A model generated the notes under the pieces. That model searched no databases. It was not told where the DNA came from and saw nothing but the letters and a program-made list of their open reading frames with translations. Shown here piece after piece: positions 26,187-38,645 of a stretch of 64,000 nt of DNA. Both the position numbers and the translations under genes were made by a program. Each line of letters begins with the position of its first letter. Within the stretch, counting starts at the first letter, position 1. The stretch comes from Lingula anatina (taxonomy: Eukaryota > Brachiopoda > Lingulata > Lingulida > Lingulidae), in assembly GCF_001039355.2 (NCBI RefSeq), contig NW_019775588.1, forward strand, positions 14,044 through 78,043, given 5' to 3'.

Positions 26187-26312
26187 CCTCTAGCAGTGGC
26201 ATTTGCGGCCAGCGTTTGGCTCTTAATACGTAAAGCGTATAAGCATATGGTCAATGGTATTAGCAATGGTATTTGCGTGCAGCGTTTAACATCTAGCAAT
26301 GGTATTGATACG
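26160..26312 (+). repeat. Short diverged repeats at the end of the mGluR gene
   Basis: Variants of TAGCA(A/G)TGG(T/C)ATT and AGCGT(A/T)TA recur about every 40-60 bp, for example AGCAATGGTATTTGCG and AGCAATGGTATTGATACG. The array begins inside the last codons of the receptor, so its expansion has probably shaped the C-terminus and the 3' untranslated region. Confidence 0.55.
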
Positions 26313-28322
26313 CATATTTAAATTTTTTTCATCAGATTTTTAATTTTAGACTTTATTTGATCTCACTAATCTCTTTAATGGCCAACAAAGTGCATGTGAT
26401 GCATGTTGCGACTGCTTTTAGTCTAATCACAGAATAGCTGGAGATCGTTGGACTTAACTGAGACGTTGACTAAATGTTTTTTAAAACATATTTTCTCTCA
26501 CTTCAAGGTCCCAGTAAACGCATTGAAGCACACGTGGTAGCTATGTGGCTCTAATGCGTTGTGCTTAAACCATACTGGTTGAAACTTCACGTTATAATTT
26601 GGACGAAAAATATTGACGTGGAGATTTGTGTCACAGAAGAGAAACGAGGCTCAATAATTGGGAGAAACCAGAACTTTAAAACTTGGCACAAACTTTATAT
26701 GAAGGTTGCTTAGTAATATAAGTGAACCTGTACGTGATTTTAATTGTTGTTTGTAAAATATACATTTTCCTATGTTATGTGCAAAGTATAATATTATGTA
26801 CGTTTAAAATAATGTCAACCATTTCTTAACGAAAAATACATAATTTTCATAAAAATAGTTTGACTTACAAACACTTTTTTTTTCAGAAAAAGTCAGTAGA
26901 AATTAGAAAAATAAGCATCGCATATTATCGGCCAACAGTGTACAAATATTGTACACTATGCATGTATTTTCTGCATGACGCGATCTACGATTTTTTTAAA
27001 ATTAGTAGTTTTTTTCGTGATCTATATGTTTTGGGACCCTTCTTCGCTTCGCCTCTGAGACATAACACTTAAAATAATATGTGCGTTGAGTGACAACATA
27101 CTGTATCAAGTAGCACAGATGCTGGGTTTACTTTTGAAGCGATTCGGTGAGCCGTCAGTGTAAGGGGTGTGAAATAGAAAAGACCAAAGCGAGATGCTGA
27201 TAAGTCTTGGATAGATAAAACGTTTATTCACCCAAGGTTAAACTGGTCGCCCACGGTGCTTATCAGAAAGAATGAGGAGATTGATAACCTATGAAAGAGA
27301 GTACTTTGAAGACAGAACAAGCAGGTGTTGGCGAGGTGAAAGTGAAAAATTCCAGCTCTCTGGTCAACCGTAATGAGTAACCTTCATGGCTGATGATTTG
27401 TTTCATGCTGTAGGGAAGTAGAGGACACTGCACTAGCGCAAAGGTCAACCCAGAACAGCGCAATAAATTAAAGCTATATTAGAATAAATATTTTAAATAT
27501 TTAAAGAATTATATTTAATAAAAATCCGGCATCACTTTATTCCCTGCTGAATACCTGTCTAACTTGAAAATTCCGTTATTATTTTTATTTTTATTTTTGA
27601 AGATGTATATTTGAGATACTTGTATTTTGTCCAGTTATGAGATTTGGATATTGGGGAGTGCTGTTTTAGTGTCCAGCCCAAAACGCCTAAATTGTTTTTG
27701 TCTCATTATAAGAAGCCTCGTGACAAGCGTCTTAGCTCGAAGACTCCGCTAAAATTGAAAACCCAATTTTTAAATTAAGATATCTGAAAAAGAAAAATAC
27801 CCTGGGAAATCAATCTGCATTGTTCTTTGACAATCGAAAGGAATGTCTGATATTACTTTGGCCATCACGGAGGCCAAAAAACAAACAACAAATGTCAAAT
27901 AAAGTCTATTTGTCGAAGTTCTTTAAATGCGTACAATCAATTGGTCTTAAGATAAGACCCCCATCTGCAAAAGACAGTGTAACGTTTCTCATTTTATTCC
28001 GATCAAGTGACGGGCAGGGATCAACTGAGTCGCCTCTGGCAAAAATCACAATCTAGCTTAAAGAAAACCATCTTCTTGATTGGACGTCTTTTAATAAAAA
28101 AAAATGTCCCAGTGTACTCGTTTTCTTTGCGAAGGAGAACCGTCAGTGATCAGGACTGTCCAAAACATAATAAATAAAGATCATCTGAATATTCAATAAC
28201 CGCGATGGACTAGATTTCCTTGCGAAGAAGAAATGCGGGAGTGATGGGAACTACTTAAATGGACCAACTGGGTCAATTTCGTAACCTTTAAAATTGATCG
28301 TCACGTTGACTGATCAAGAAGC
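26313..28322. other. Intergenic region between mGluR and the DD3-3-like gene
   Basis: No exon or recognisable repeat was identified. It must contain the receptor polyadenylation site and the promoter of the following gene, but neither is clear from sequence. Confidence 0.35.
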
Positions 28323-29548
28323 ATGAAGACGCTGGGGTTCCTCTTGTGTTGTGCAGCTTTAACAAGTGGTGATTTATACATCACTAATCCAAGGTAAGGC
28401 AGTAATTATATCAGGTGCATATTATTATTGGTCTTAGGTACAAGTTTCGACATTCTTGTGATTAGAACGAGTGCATTCAATTAGATAACTACTGATAACT
28501 CCTGGGTCGAAGTAGACTAACTTTAATCTAAAAACTTAGACATTTGCAACAAGTACAAATTGTGATTAAAGTTACTAACAGCAACAAGAATGAAAACGAT
28601 TCTCTTAAAATATCTCTATCGTTTTATGTTTCCATATTCATATTTATGTAAGTATCGCTAAGACGCACGAGAAGTGCAATATTTTCAGAAATCAATCAGT
28701 TGTAATTACCATCATTATATTGTCGTGTGTTACACATGTAGAAACACATCTTTGCACCATTTCTTTATCACGCCGAGCGCTATAGAAAATATTATTTTGT
28801 CTGTTATTTCTATTTTGCTATTTTGTGTTTGACATTGCTTTAACAGATAGTACTGTTACTCCGTATCATCTGGTATGTCGTATCTGGTAAGTCACAAGAA
28901 AGAATGTAACTTTATCAGCCCTCCGACCAGTCCTCCAATTCACGACGTTTTCGCAGGTGCAGGTGTACTTATAATTAATATTCAAACAGGCATAAATATT
29001 GAGCATGATGTTAGTCTCCTTAGGTAACTTATAGATGAGTCTCGAGATAAGGATTTAGATTTGCGTGCGCATTAGAATCGTGACACGGAGCACAAAGCCC
29101 AGAAGAGCTTGAATCTTTCTGTAATAGAATCCATTTTAATAACTTTTGCTCCTTTATGTCGTTCTTTACACAGGCACCCAAGTGCGTCATTGGGTTGATA
29201 ATGTGCTGTAGGGCGTTTGAATGCAGGCTGTTGGTTGATTTGAGGCATTATAACTCTTTGTGCCTTCTGTCATGTACTTTCTGATCCTTGAAATGGCTAG
29301 GGTGTCACTAAATGTTTTCCGACTTTCGCTCAATTTTGAATAATAGGTCTACGTGTGCATTGGATGTTGGGCGTGATGTTCAATTTAATGAGATATGTGC
29401 AATGCGGGTTAAGCATTTATATACTGTAGCAAAAAAGTATAAAATAAGAAAAAAGTTAAAAAATATAAAAAAACCCCGAAGAGGCCGTTATTGTGAGTGA
29501 CGCAAACACATATTTACATCCATATCCAAATTTACACACACAAACGCG

Positions 29549-29595
<47 letters not shown>

Positions 29596-29698
29596 ACACA
29601 CACGCAAGCAGATTTTATACTCTCCACATCATCAAACCCACATGTGCAAAGCACTTAAAAACAAACATTCAGCTCCGCGCACACCTTTCTTCACACCC

Positions 29699-29758
<60 letters not shown>

Positions 29759-32700
29759 AAGCATGTATAAATGTTTATTTATTCTTTCCAGGGGAAGTAA
29801 TAATAGGCTTAATTGGTTTACCAGGGATGTGAGAAATAACAAGAGGTAACAGTTATTTTTGCAAAATAATTATTTTTATAATAAAAATGGTTATCATTAT
29901 TCTGTCGAAACGAGAAAAATATTTAACCTTGTCACATCCAGAATCATCTGTTTGCATAGAAATACACTGGAGGGAGCACATGTTTTTCGAGGAAAACGCA
30001 TCTAATTAAAAATAGCTCACAAAAGTAATTTTACTGTGAAATATAGGACCAGAGATGGAAATGCGCTTGGTTTTGTCTCATTATGCTTGTTTAATTGCAT
30101 TTTTCCCAGGGAGAAGGGGTAACCTCAAAGCCAAGGAGTGTGTGTGTGCGGGAGGGGGGGGGGGGAAGGGGCGTTGAACATGGCCTGCTGTATCCGCCAT
30201 TGTTAAAGTGTCAGAGAAGATATGCAGAATAAACAAAATAGATTTTAATCTATTAAAATCTATTTTGTTTATTTTGCATATTTCACACTTAAAAGTGCTT
30301 GAGAGATCAAGCTTATGGTCTATGAAAGAATAAAGATGAAAATCATAATTTAATAAATAGTAAAAAAACAGTTTTATTTTGTCTATAATCTTTTCAGGTT
30401 GTTCGATTCCCAAAATAACAACCGCGGTGGATACAATGTGGGAGACCCTATGTACTACTACGAGGGATCTACACTTAGCATAGAGTGGTACGTTGTTTTT
30501 TTTCTTAACCTCACTAACAGATGAAGGGACACGGACATCCGCCGTTTTTTCTTTTAATAGCATATTTTCTTTGGATAATTACGGCATTTTTTCTTTCGTC
30601 CGTTGTTCACAGGCCTATGTTGTGTTTTATCCATTGTTCACGACGCTATTTTTCTATCCGTTTTCATGAAGTTACTTATTTCTATTGTCCGTTCATCGGC
30701 CCAGAAGCTTAATAAAGATAATATTTTATTGTTTTGATATATACCGATGATATATACCATAGAGATATTTTTCATTCCATCTGTTGATGAAAAGATCAAA
30801 GTTGAGAGCACTTCACTTAAATTCTAATAAACTTCTGAAGTATTTGGTGTTTTATGATTAAAAGTCAATTTTACTTGAAACATCGATGACATTTATACTT
30901 AAGTTTAAACCAAAAGCACGTATGCAATTTTGATTTCAACTAAATTAATTGATCCTTATACAAGTCATTGGATGTAGCAAATAATGTGTTGTATTAAACA
31001 AAGTTTCATCATTCTTAGTAGTAGAAGCAGTTTGAGTATCATTTTATTTTAATTATCAACAACGAAATTGTCTCACTTATTCTTCTTTCTATCATACTCA
31101 GGGCTAACCAGCACAGCTGCGCGGACCAGAACGCTAACTGCGAGCTTATATTGCAGTACATGTGCGATGACAAGATCAGAGACGGGGCAACGTCTTTCTC
31201 AATTGTTGACAACCAGGACCTAAATCCTGGTTTTGGAATGCATGAGGAATGGAACCACTATTTGTACTGTCGCACTAGGCAAAGAAACAAAGGGCTTTTC
31301 TTGGCGGATCAGGTAGTATGCGCTTGTATTTATCCCGGATGCAGTAACGCGCGTTTTTTTTCTTTTCATTAAAAAAAATTTTGCCATCATGTGAGGCAAG
31401 AATATGTTCCTTCTCTCAGTTTCTTGCATACCCCGTCTACCGGTACATTATTCAATATCGCTTTCGCGTGCAAAACTTTCACCCTTTGTATTTTTTTCTT
31501 GCATGTCGCACGAATGCAAAGCATCACGATTTTTTTGACATTATTTAATGATGTGCTTCATAAAATTTCGCATAAGAATATTTTAACTATCAATAGATAC
31601 GTACGTTAATGCTTTAATTGCTTCGTCAGCTTAAGTACCGAAAGTCTTGGTCCCAAAAAATGTATGTGTCGTCTGAAAAACGTTCACGAAATATTGACAT
31701 GAACTCATGCGCATGCAATGTTGAAGTACATGCTACGGTGGATATTCAAGGAATAATACAGCTCACACCAGACGTGGTTATGAATTTTAAACATCCAAAG
31801 TAATGTAAGATTCTTTTTTTTTACTAAAGAATCTTAGGTTCAACGATGCTAGATTCACTCGACAGAATAATGGCGGCACCAAAAGCGGTTACGAATGCCC
31901 AGAAGAGAGAGACTACTATCCCTATTGGTACCATTCCCCTTGGAAGGTACGTATACATAGAGGCTATTTGCATATTGGGCTAAACTAGTTGTACTCGTGT
32001 TTAATTCAATATGTCCTAGCTTTGTTGTTCAAATAGAACCAAATTCGAGGCCTTAAATCGCCTATACTGGTGACTCAGGTCCTTTATAATGTGGTTACTC
32101 TCCACCAGGGGTCTCTTCAGTCGTCTCTACAGCCATGTCAATATTAGACTGCATTCCTCTAGCCCTATCGTACCAGCACGATCGATTTAACACGCTAATT
32201 TGCATTCAGTTTAAGCGGCTTATTTATCTACCACGCCTACTGAAGCTGCTGGCTGTAATTAACTTTCGTGCACGCTTAAATTGAATGCGATTTAGCGAGA
32301 ATCCCCTCGGAGCTAGATCGATCCTGCTACTACGATAGGGAATGGTCCATTAGATGTACAACGCTTTCCACCTTAGATGAACAACGTTATGCCCTCATTG
32401 CGACAACGGTCGGATTTCAGTAGCAGTTATCTTAGCTTTGTCTCGATTTTCATATTATTCCTTTTCATTTTTGTTGGGAAAACAAGGGGTATCTCATAAG
32501 CTAAGGAGGGGAGTAACACCTGGTCCACTGCCTCCCCCCCCCCCCCCCGGGGGCCGTCAATGTTCTCGTGTTTTAATATAATTATGATATTTAACTCTCC
32601 TTAAGGACATCGTCGTCATGACTAATAACGTTGAACGCTGCGACTATTACCAAAAAGAGAGCAACAACGTGAAGTCCAGGTGGGGGTGTGTCGTCGACAG

Positions 32701-33582
32701 AAACAAGCTGAATCGATTTTATCGCTGGCCTCTTTTTATCATTCCTGACAATAAAGAGGATTGTGAGGTAAGTGCCATTCATATGCCAGGAGGCAAAATT
32801 GAGGGAAGCTCAAGAAAGCTACTTATGAAATACATTTAAAACAAAGCAATTTACAAGCCTATTTTATATTCAGTTTCTTTCACGTTTGATCTACACTGTA
32901 CAGTCAATTGCAATTTATTATCTTTCCTGGTATTTTAGAATTTCGAAATATTCAGACAGCCGGTAAGTGCAAATTGGACTGAATTTCCCGCTCACGACAT
33001 TCCGCCGCCAAAGTGTATCAAGGCTCCCTGGTCACGTGACAACCACAACGGCAACGGGATTGGAGGAAATTTCAATACATACGATTGGGTTATTCCGGAG
33101 GGTATTGCTCATGAGAAATGCGTCTTACGGATGAGGTAATTAGCCTGTCAAATAATTGAAAATCACATGAAACAATCTACTCTACAAATATTATATCCGG
33201 CAAAATAAAATAAATTTAGCATATAGTACATCTACAGGTAGTTTCTTCAAAACATCGACTAAAATGGTGTATTCCAGTATTTTTGTAGTCTAATTCTTAA
33301 AAAAAAAGCAACTCTCCGCTGTTTTGCAATTGAAGAAACTATTATTGTAACTGTGGCCCTTACCACGTCGATCAGTATGACTCAGTGAATGTGAAAACAG
33401 AATCTTTTATAACCGCAATTGTCATTTGTGTAATAGGTAATCAAATTCACCTTGATTGAGAATTTGGAATATGCAATTGGAAGTCTGTTGATATGTTTTA
33501 GAATTTTAAGTTTTATATACTATATATATTATTTATTTGTGCATAGCGTTAATGCGTTTCTTCAGGACAATTTAAAAGATTC

Positions 33583-33666
<84 letters not shown>

Positions 33667-34289
33667 AATTTTGCAGGTACAACATTTCTACCAACGATTA
33701 CGACTCGTGGAACACAGATGCGTCTTCCAACACTGATAGCGACACAGACGGTTCCAAAATTGACCTTTCAAAGACCTTCAAACTTCCGAACAAGGAGACT
33801 GCTGAAGCACGCGGTTATGTCTTCAAGAATAACCCGGATGTTCAGATGTTTCCGGGCCTCGATGTGAAGCTTACATTGGCCATCAACACGGCTCAGTTTG
33901 GACGTACTTTCCAGGACAGGTAGGCTTTCCACTAAAATAGTATTCTGAAGAAGTCATGCTGCTGATATGACTAACTATAACGAATGATGTGCTTGTATTA
34001 TTCAAGATTCATCTCTGTAACATTATAATTTTTTTCTTTGTGCAAATAAGGCTGTTTTTTTATCTAGAATATTGATTTTTTTTAAACAAACATACATGTA
34101 ATTTAGTTATGTACTGTAAGTGCTTTTATGTGAGAATCCGTATGTTTTATCTAGAATACTAGAATTTCTTTGTAGTTAAGCTTTGTAATTTTTCATTTAT
34201 CTATTCCTAATAATTGATTTCTTAGGTAGTTGTTTTATGTATATGTTAAGTCTTCTGAACATGTTATAATGATTTTAGACTCAAAATAA

Positions 34290-34335
<46 letters not shown>

Positions 34336-36130
34336 TATTATATAAATGAACATTTTTTATGAAATGCATACGTGTTACGGATCTGACCCAGCAAACACAG
34401 TACGTTATATTACACTACGTCACTTATGAAATAATGAGGAAGTTAATTTATCAGTTAATGGTAAATTAACATGACTATGATTGGTGACAGTAGAAACAAT
34501 ACATACCAGTCAGGGTTTCTTAGTGAAAATAACCACAAAATAACAAGCAAAGATTAAGTAAATGTAATTATTAATTCATAAATGGTGAATTTTCACTCCA
34601 TTGGTTTTTCCTTAGGTCCCATGTGTTTGAAATTAGGCAGAGACCTACCGAGCTGAAAGATGTCACCATCCACAATTTGAACGTGAGAGGAAAACGCGGG
34701 AACAACCAACAGGTGTACCCAGCAGTGGAGTACGACTATGTCCCCAACACCTTGGAGATCAACACAAACGACTATGTACATGTTCAGTAAGTTGGCTGTA
34801 TCTTTATATATCACACGAGCTCAGTTGTTGCCAAGTAAAGGTAACAATTATTAAAAAAAAAAAAAACAATTGGACAGTTTAATTCGCAGTGCAACGTGAT
34901 AGATGCTCCAAGTTTTGTATAAGAAACTGACGATCTTGAGCATTCCTTACAGGCATTATGATGATTATTTTCAAAACTTTCTCCGTTTGCCTCAACCGCA
35001 CTTAAAGGTACATACGAACCGAGCATCGGTGGAGCGTGGATCCCCAGTAACACTTGTAAACCACTTCTACTAGATTCTTATATGACTCAAATAAATTCGA
35101 CATACCAAGGGATAAACTAAATATATCACTCGATCAGCCATAAAAGACCTTTAGACTGCTCCTTTCTTTAAATTTATGNAATTTCATAGTTATACTACTT
35201 GAAACTATATGCTGTCATTTTGTTGGTTTTTGTGACAAAAAATTGACTTTGTATGCATCTTTAAATTTACGTAAAAAATAGTACCTGGGTAGTCAAACAA
35301 CATAGTTTAACTACTTCTAAACAATACTGATAATAACATGATAGTGTGCTTACAATTTATGTGCTTTCCAGTCAATTTTACACTAGACAGTATCATATTT
35401 TGTGGTTTTAGGATAGCTTATAATAAAATGAAAAATGAATAGAAAGTGGAATAGATAAAAACCGACGTCAGAACAAACAGATAAACCGTTAAATGAATGA
35501 TGACTGTATAGATTTTTTTTCTTACCAGATGGACAGGGTCGGATAGAAACCCCCACAACAACGCCGGAAATGGCCGAAGGGGCACTGACCGTAACAACAT
35601 GGTCATGCTTAAGAACAAGGTATACCCAGAAGGAACCCCCGGTCTGGCTTACGGTGGACTGGATGTCCTTGGCCAGTATGGAGCTAACTATCCCATGCAC
35701 TTGGATAACGTGACCCGTCTGATCGGGGCATCGACAGAAACGAGAGCTGTCCTCCAGAAGATGGCGCTGTTGGCACCCCGTAAGTGCACTGAAGGCAAAG
35801 TTCTTTCAACGAATTTTTATATGATAAAAAAACTCGTGTAAGTTTAGGTTGAAGTGGAGAGCGTCAGCACTTAATAATGACATTTGTATAGGTTTGAGTA
35901 GTGCACCGCGAGAATTACGCTTTCTTTGCAATTTTTGTTCCTTTTGTTATTTTTTAGCCCGATACGGTGGTCACATGTTTCTGCTGGACAATGCCAAAGC
36001 CTACTATGACTTGGGTCCTCTTCAGTTCGCTAAGGAGGGCGTGTTCCACTATATGTGTACCAGAAACAACGCCTTCACCAACAGAAGCCAGAAGGGAAGA
36101 ATCATCGTTCGTGACGCTTCAAAAAAATAA
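28323..36130 (+). CDS. DD3-3-like secreted protein, copy 1
   Basis: Eleven coding exons join with consistent phases to 579 codons plus stop: 28323-28393, 29792-29845, 30398-30487, 31102-31312, 31830-31946, 32606-32767, 32939-33135, 33677-33919, 34616-34786, 35529-35779 and 35958-36130. The start has a clear signal peptide ([16 protein letters not shown]), so the protein is secreted. The mature part opens LYITNPRGSNNR and continues with [16 protein letters not shown], a cysteine-bearing [16 protein letters not shown] block, NWT and NIS glycosylation sequons, and a conserved C-terminal half ([18 protein letters not shown]). No membrane segment or enzyme motif is seen. From memory it resembles the DD3-3 protein described in Dictyostelium, which has animal relatives; its biochemical role is unknown to me. 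A near-identical gene lies tail-to-tail at 45577-51546. AATAAA motifs overlap the stop and recur at 36503. Confidence 0.85.
29529..29605. repeat. (CG)n/(CA)n microsatellite
   Basis: A short CG run followed by about 30 CA dinucleotides, in intron 1 of the DD3-3-like gene. Confidence 0.9.
29700..29757. repeat. (CT)n/(CA)n microsatellite
   Basis: About 11 CT then about 16 CA dinucleotides, ~35 bp upstream of the exon 2 acceptor. Confidence 0.9.
30221..30280. repeat. Near-perfect 60-bp palindrome
   Basis: The arms 30221-30248 and 30253-30280 are reverse complements with one mismatch, around a 4-base centre, and can form a ~28 bp hairpin or a cruciform. It lies in intron 2 of DD3-3-like copy 1. 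It has no resemblance to the other inverted-repeat elements in the window. Confidence 0.85.
32149..32347. mobile_element. Inverted-repeat element, family 1, copy 4 (diverged)
   Basis: About 200 bp in intron 5 of DD3-3-like copy 1. Its ends GCATTCCTCTAGCCCTATCGTA and TACGATAGGGAATG are inverted repeats. The interior matches the elements at 2872, 3541 and 42107 only in patches (CACGCCTACTGAAGC, GTAATTAACTTTCGTG, GGAGCTAGATCGATC). It is the most diverged of the four. Confidence 0.6.
33584..33665. repeat. (AAT)n(ATT)n self-complementary microsatellite
   Basis: About 16 AAT units switch directly to about 11 ATT units, so the tract forms a long A/T hairpin. It ends ~11 bp before the exon 8 acceptor (TTTTGCAG) of DD3-3-like copy 1, where folding might affect splicing. 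Confidence 0.9.
34288..34339. repeat. (ATT)n microsatellite
   Basis: About 17 ATT units in intron 8 of DD3-3-like copy 1. Confidence 0.85.
34985..35275 (-). mobile_element. Dispersed repeat, reverse copy
   Basis: This is the reverse-complement counterpart of 21540-21910, located in intron 9 of DD3-3-like copy 1. One ambiguous base lies at 35179. No coding content. Confidence 0.75.
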
Positions 36131-37199
36131 ATAAAATATTTGCTCGCATGAAAATAAGGATGGTATTTTTGTTGATATTCTAAATTGAAAATAAGTATGG
36201 TATTTTTGTTGATATTCTAAATTGTAATTTGATGGTTGTCTGGAAATATAAGAAAAAAGGAAATATGGATTTGAAATACTACGAACTAATCCCTAACTTT
36301 TTAGTCTCACAGAAATTTAGAATATGGACATTCTGAATGGAGAGGTTGAATTGTAAAAAAATAACTAGAAAACGAAAAAAGATAATATTTTGTGAGAAAT
36401 TAAAGCTACATTTTGTTTATCACAGAAAAGTTTGTAGAGACGTGGATTCATCAAAAGTTCAACAAGAACTAATCGCAAATTCCATTCGAAAGTTTTGGTT
36501 TGAATAAAGAAAAAGAAATCACTCGTTTTTGTTCCATTTTATTTAATACCAATACAGTATAAACTGCAGGAAATTCGAAACAGACACACATTCCATACAC
36601 ATTGTGAACGGGTTGGAAAACATAACTGTACTTCAAATATCATCTTTCATTCAAGTAAACAGCATATGAATGCCAAGAAATAGATGCAGGAAAATCGGCA
36701 GAATACATGCACATGAACAGTACAGTGGGTATAAGCATCACGTCATGCAATATTTATTAGTTAAACTCTTTTCAGCTTTTCATTGCCATTGCCATCACGT
36801 TGCCATTGAAAAATATGTGATATCTGTGTCCACGACGACTTCTTCAATAAACTGTGCTCAAGTGGGTTTAGTGAGGGGGGGGGGGGGGTTCCCCAACCCC
36901 ATTATACACACCCCAACCCACCCCAACACACACTTCTACTTGCCGTGCATAGTCTTCAACAGATGTGCTTTATCGTACAACAAGGCACTACAACAGACCT
37001 GGTATACATCATCAAGAAAGTGGGCTATAATGTCACCGAAAATGTTGCCATGGTGATGGCTATACAACCGGTTTGACTTTCTCAGTTTAATGGATGTCAC
37101 TTCTTCCGCTGTCACCTACATGTACCAAGTACGCTGATACATAAAGTTCTGTATGTGACGTTTTTATGCGAGATTTTTTCCGCACAACAGTATATAACT
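36131..37199. other. No gene seen
   Basis: 3' flank of DD3-3-like copy 1. A poly-G run (~36877-36888) precedes a C/A-rich stretch. Nothing else is recognised. Confidence 0.35.
36503..36508 (+). terminator. Polyadenylation signal of DD3-3-like copy 1
   Basis: AATAAA 373 bases after the stop codon. Two more AATAAA motifs overlap the stop at 36126-36135, so a very short 3' end is an alternative. Confidence 0.5.
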
Positions 37200-38135
37200 A
37201 CCATACTACATGGTTCGAACGCTCATCGTTCTCTTTTTCTAGCCTTCTCTATCTTCCATGGTGGATTGGTTAAAACAATACAAATTGCAATATCATATTT
37301 TATCATACTTATCTAAAAACTTCAAAATGTGATTTTTATTAGAATACGTCAGCGAGACTACAACAGTAACTACCATACTAGATGGTTTGGACGCTCATCG
37401 CTCTCTTTCTCCATCCCTCTCTATCTTCCGTGGTGGACTGATAATATTCTCTTTTCAAAATGTTATTTTAATTGGAATACGTATGCAAGACTACAACAGT
37501 ATCACCCATGCTGGATGGCTTGGACGCTCATCGCTCTCTTTCTCCATCACTCTCTATTTTCAATGGTGGATTGGTTAAAACTCTCTTTTCAACATGTGAT
37601 TGTTATTAGAATACGTCAGCGAGACTACAACAGTAACTACCACACTAGATGGTTTTGACGCTCATCGCTCTCTTTCTCCATCACTCTCTATCTTCCACGG
37701 TGGATTGGTTGAAACTCTCTTTTCAACATGTGATTCTTTATTAAAATACGTCAGCGAAACTACAACAGTAACTACCACACTAGATTCACACTAGATGGTT
37801 TGGACGCTCATCGCTCGCTCTCTTTCTCCATCACTCTGTATCTTCCATGGTGGATTGGTTAAAACTCTCATTTCAAAATGTGATTTTTATTAGAATACGT
37901 CAGCGAGACTACAACAGTAACTACCATGCTAGATGGTTTGGACGTTCATCGCTCTCTTTCTCCATCCCTCTCTATCTTCCATGGTGGACTGATAATATTC
38001 TTTTTTCAAAATGTGATTTTTATTGGAATACGTCAGCGAGACTACAACAGTTACTACTTCACAAGATGGCTTGGACGCTCATCGCTCTCTTTCTCCATCA
38101 CTCTGTATCTTCCGTGGCGGATTGGTTAAAACTCT
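37200..38135 (+). repeat. Minisatellite, unit ~131-145 bp, about seven copies
   Basis: The anchor GATGG(T/C)TTGGACGCTCATCG recurs near 37383, 37512, 37649, 37794, 37932 and 38064, with a diverged first copy near 37210, giving a spacing of 131-145 bp. Each unit also holds CTCTCTTTCTCCATC, CTATCTTCC-TGGTGGA and ATACGTCAGCGAGACTACAACAGT. Reading frames through it are repetitive and not credible as proteins. A partial unit also occurs at 39041-39118. Confidence 0.9.
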
Positions 38136-38645
38136 CTTGGGATTCTCGTGGGAGGTGTTGGTCTACCCAGGAGTTCTTTTTAACGCTGTTTGGATGCACC
38201 TGTGGCCCATAATTCTATCCCTTGGCCTAAATCACAAATTTATTACTCTGCTCGAGATCATCCTGGAATCAAAATTTAAAATGTGTGGTCACGCACATCT
38301 CCTTTTCTCATTTAATGACAAATCCAAGTTTCTATGGTATTATTTAAAGGCAAAAATCAAGAGTGGCATCTTTTAACTCATTTTTGAAAGTGGCGTCTTA
38401 AAAATGACAAACATGGTGTCACTAAAACAAGTTATTTAAAAATGACCTTTCATCTAAATGAAATAGAATTCAAGTTTAAAAGGTTATTCATAGTCAAACA
38501 TGTAGCTATCCTTGACTTAAATCTCAAGCTTAATTAGAAAAAAAACTAGCTTGATTAGAAAAAAGATCATTTGTGAACCCTGCTTTACACAATCCATTAC
38601 CTTATGGGCGGGAAAGAAATTGGACGAGGCAATTTTGGGATGAAT

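Noticed and set aside
29493-29759. 88-codon frame rich in His/Thr
   Set aside because: It is a translation of (CA)n and (CT)n microsatellites.
31838-31946. DD3-3-like exon 5 starting at the TTAG acceptor (31837)
   Set aside because: That start hits a stop in the required phase. The acceptor eight bases upstream (AAAG at 31829) restores the frame and matches copy 2.
37329-38376. Several overlapping open frames with repeating peptides such as RSSLSFSI
   Set aside because: They are translations of the minisatellite; the repeats do not keep one frame between units.
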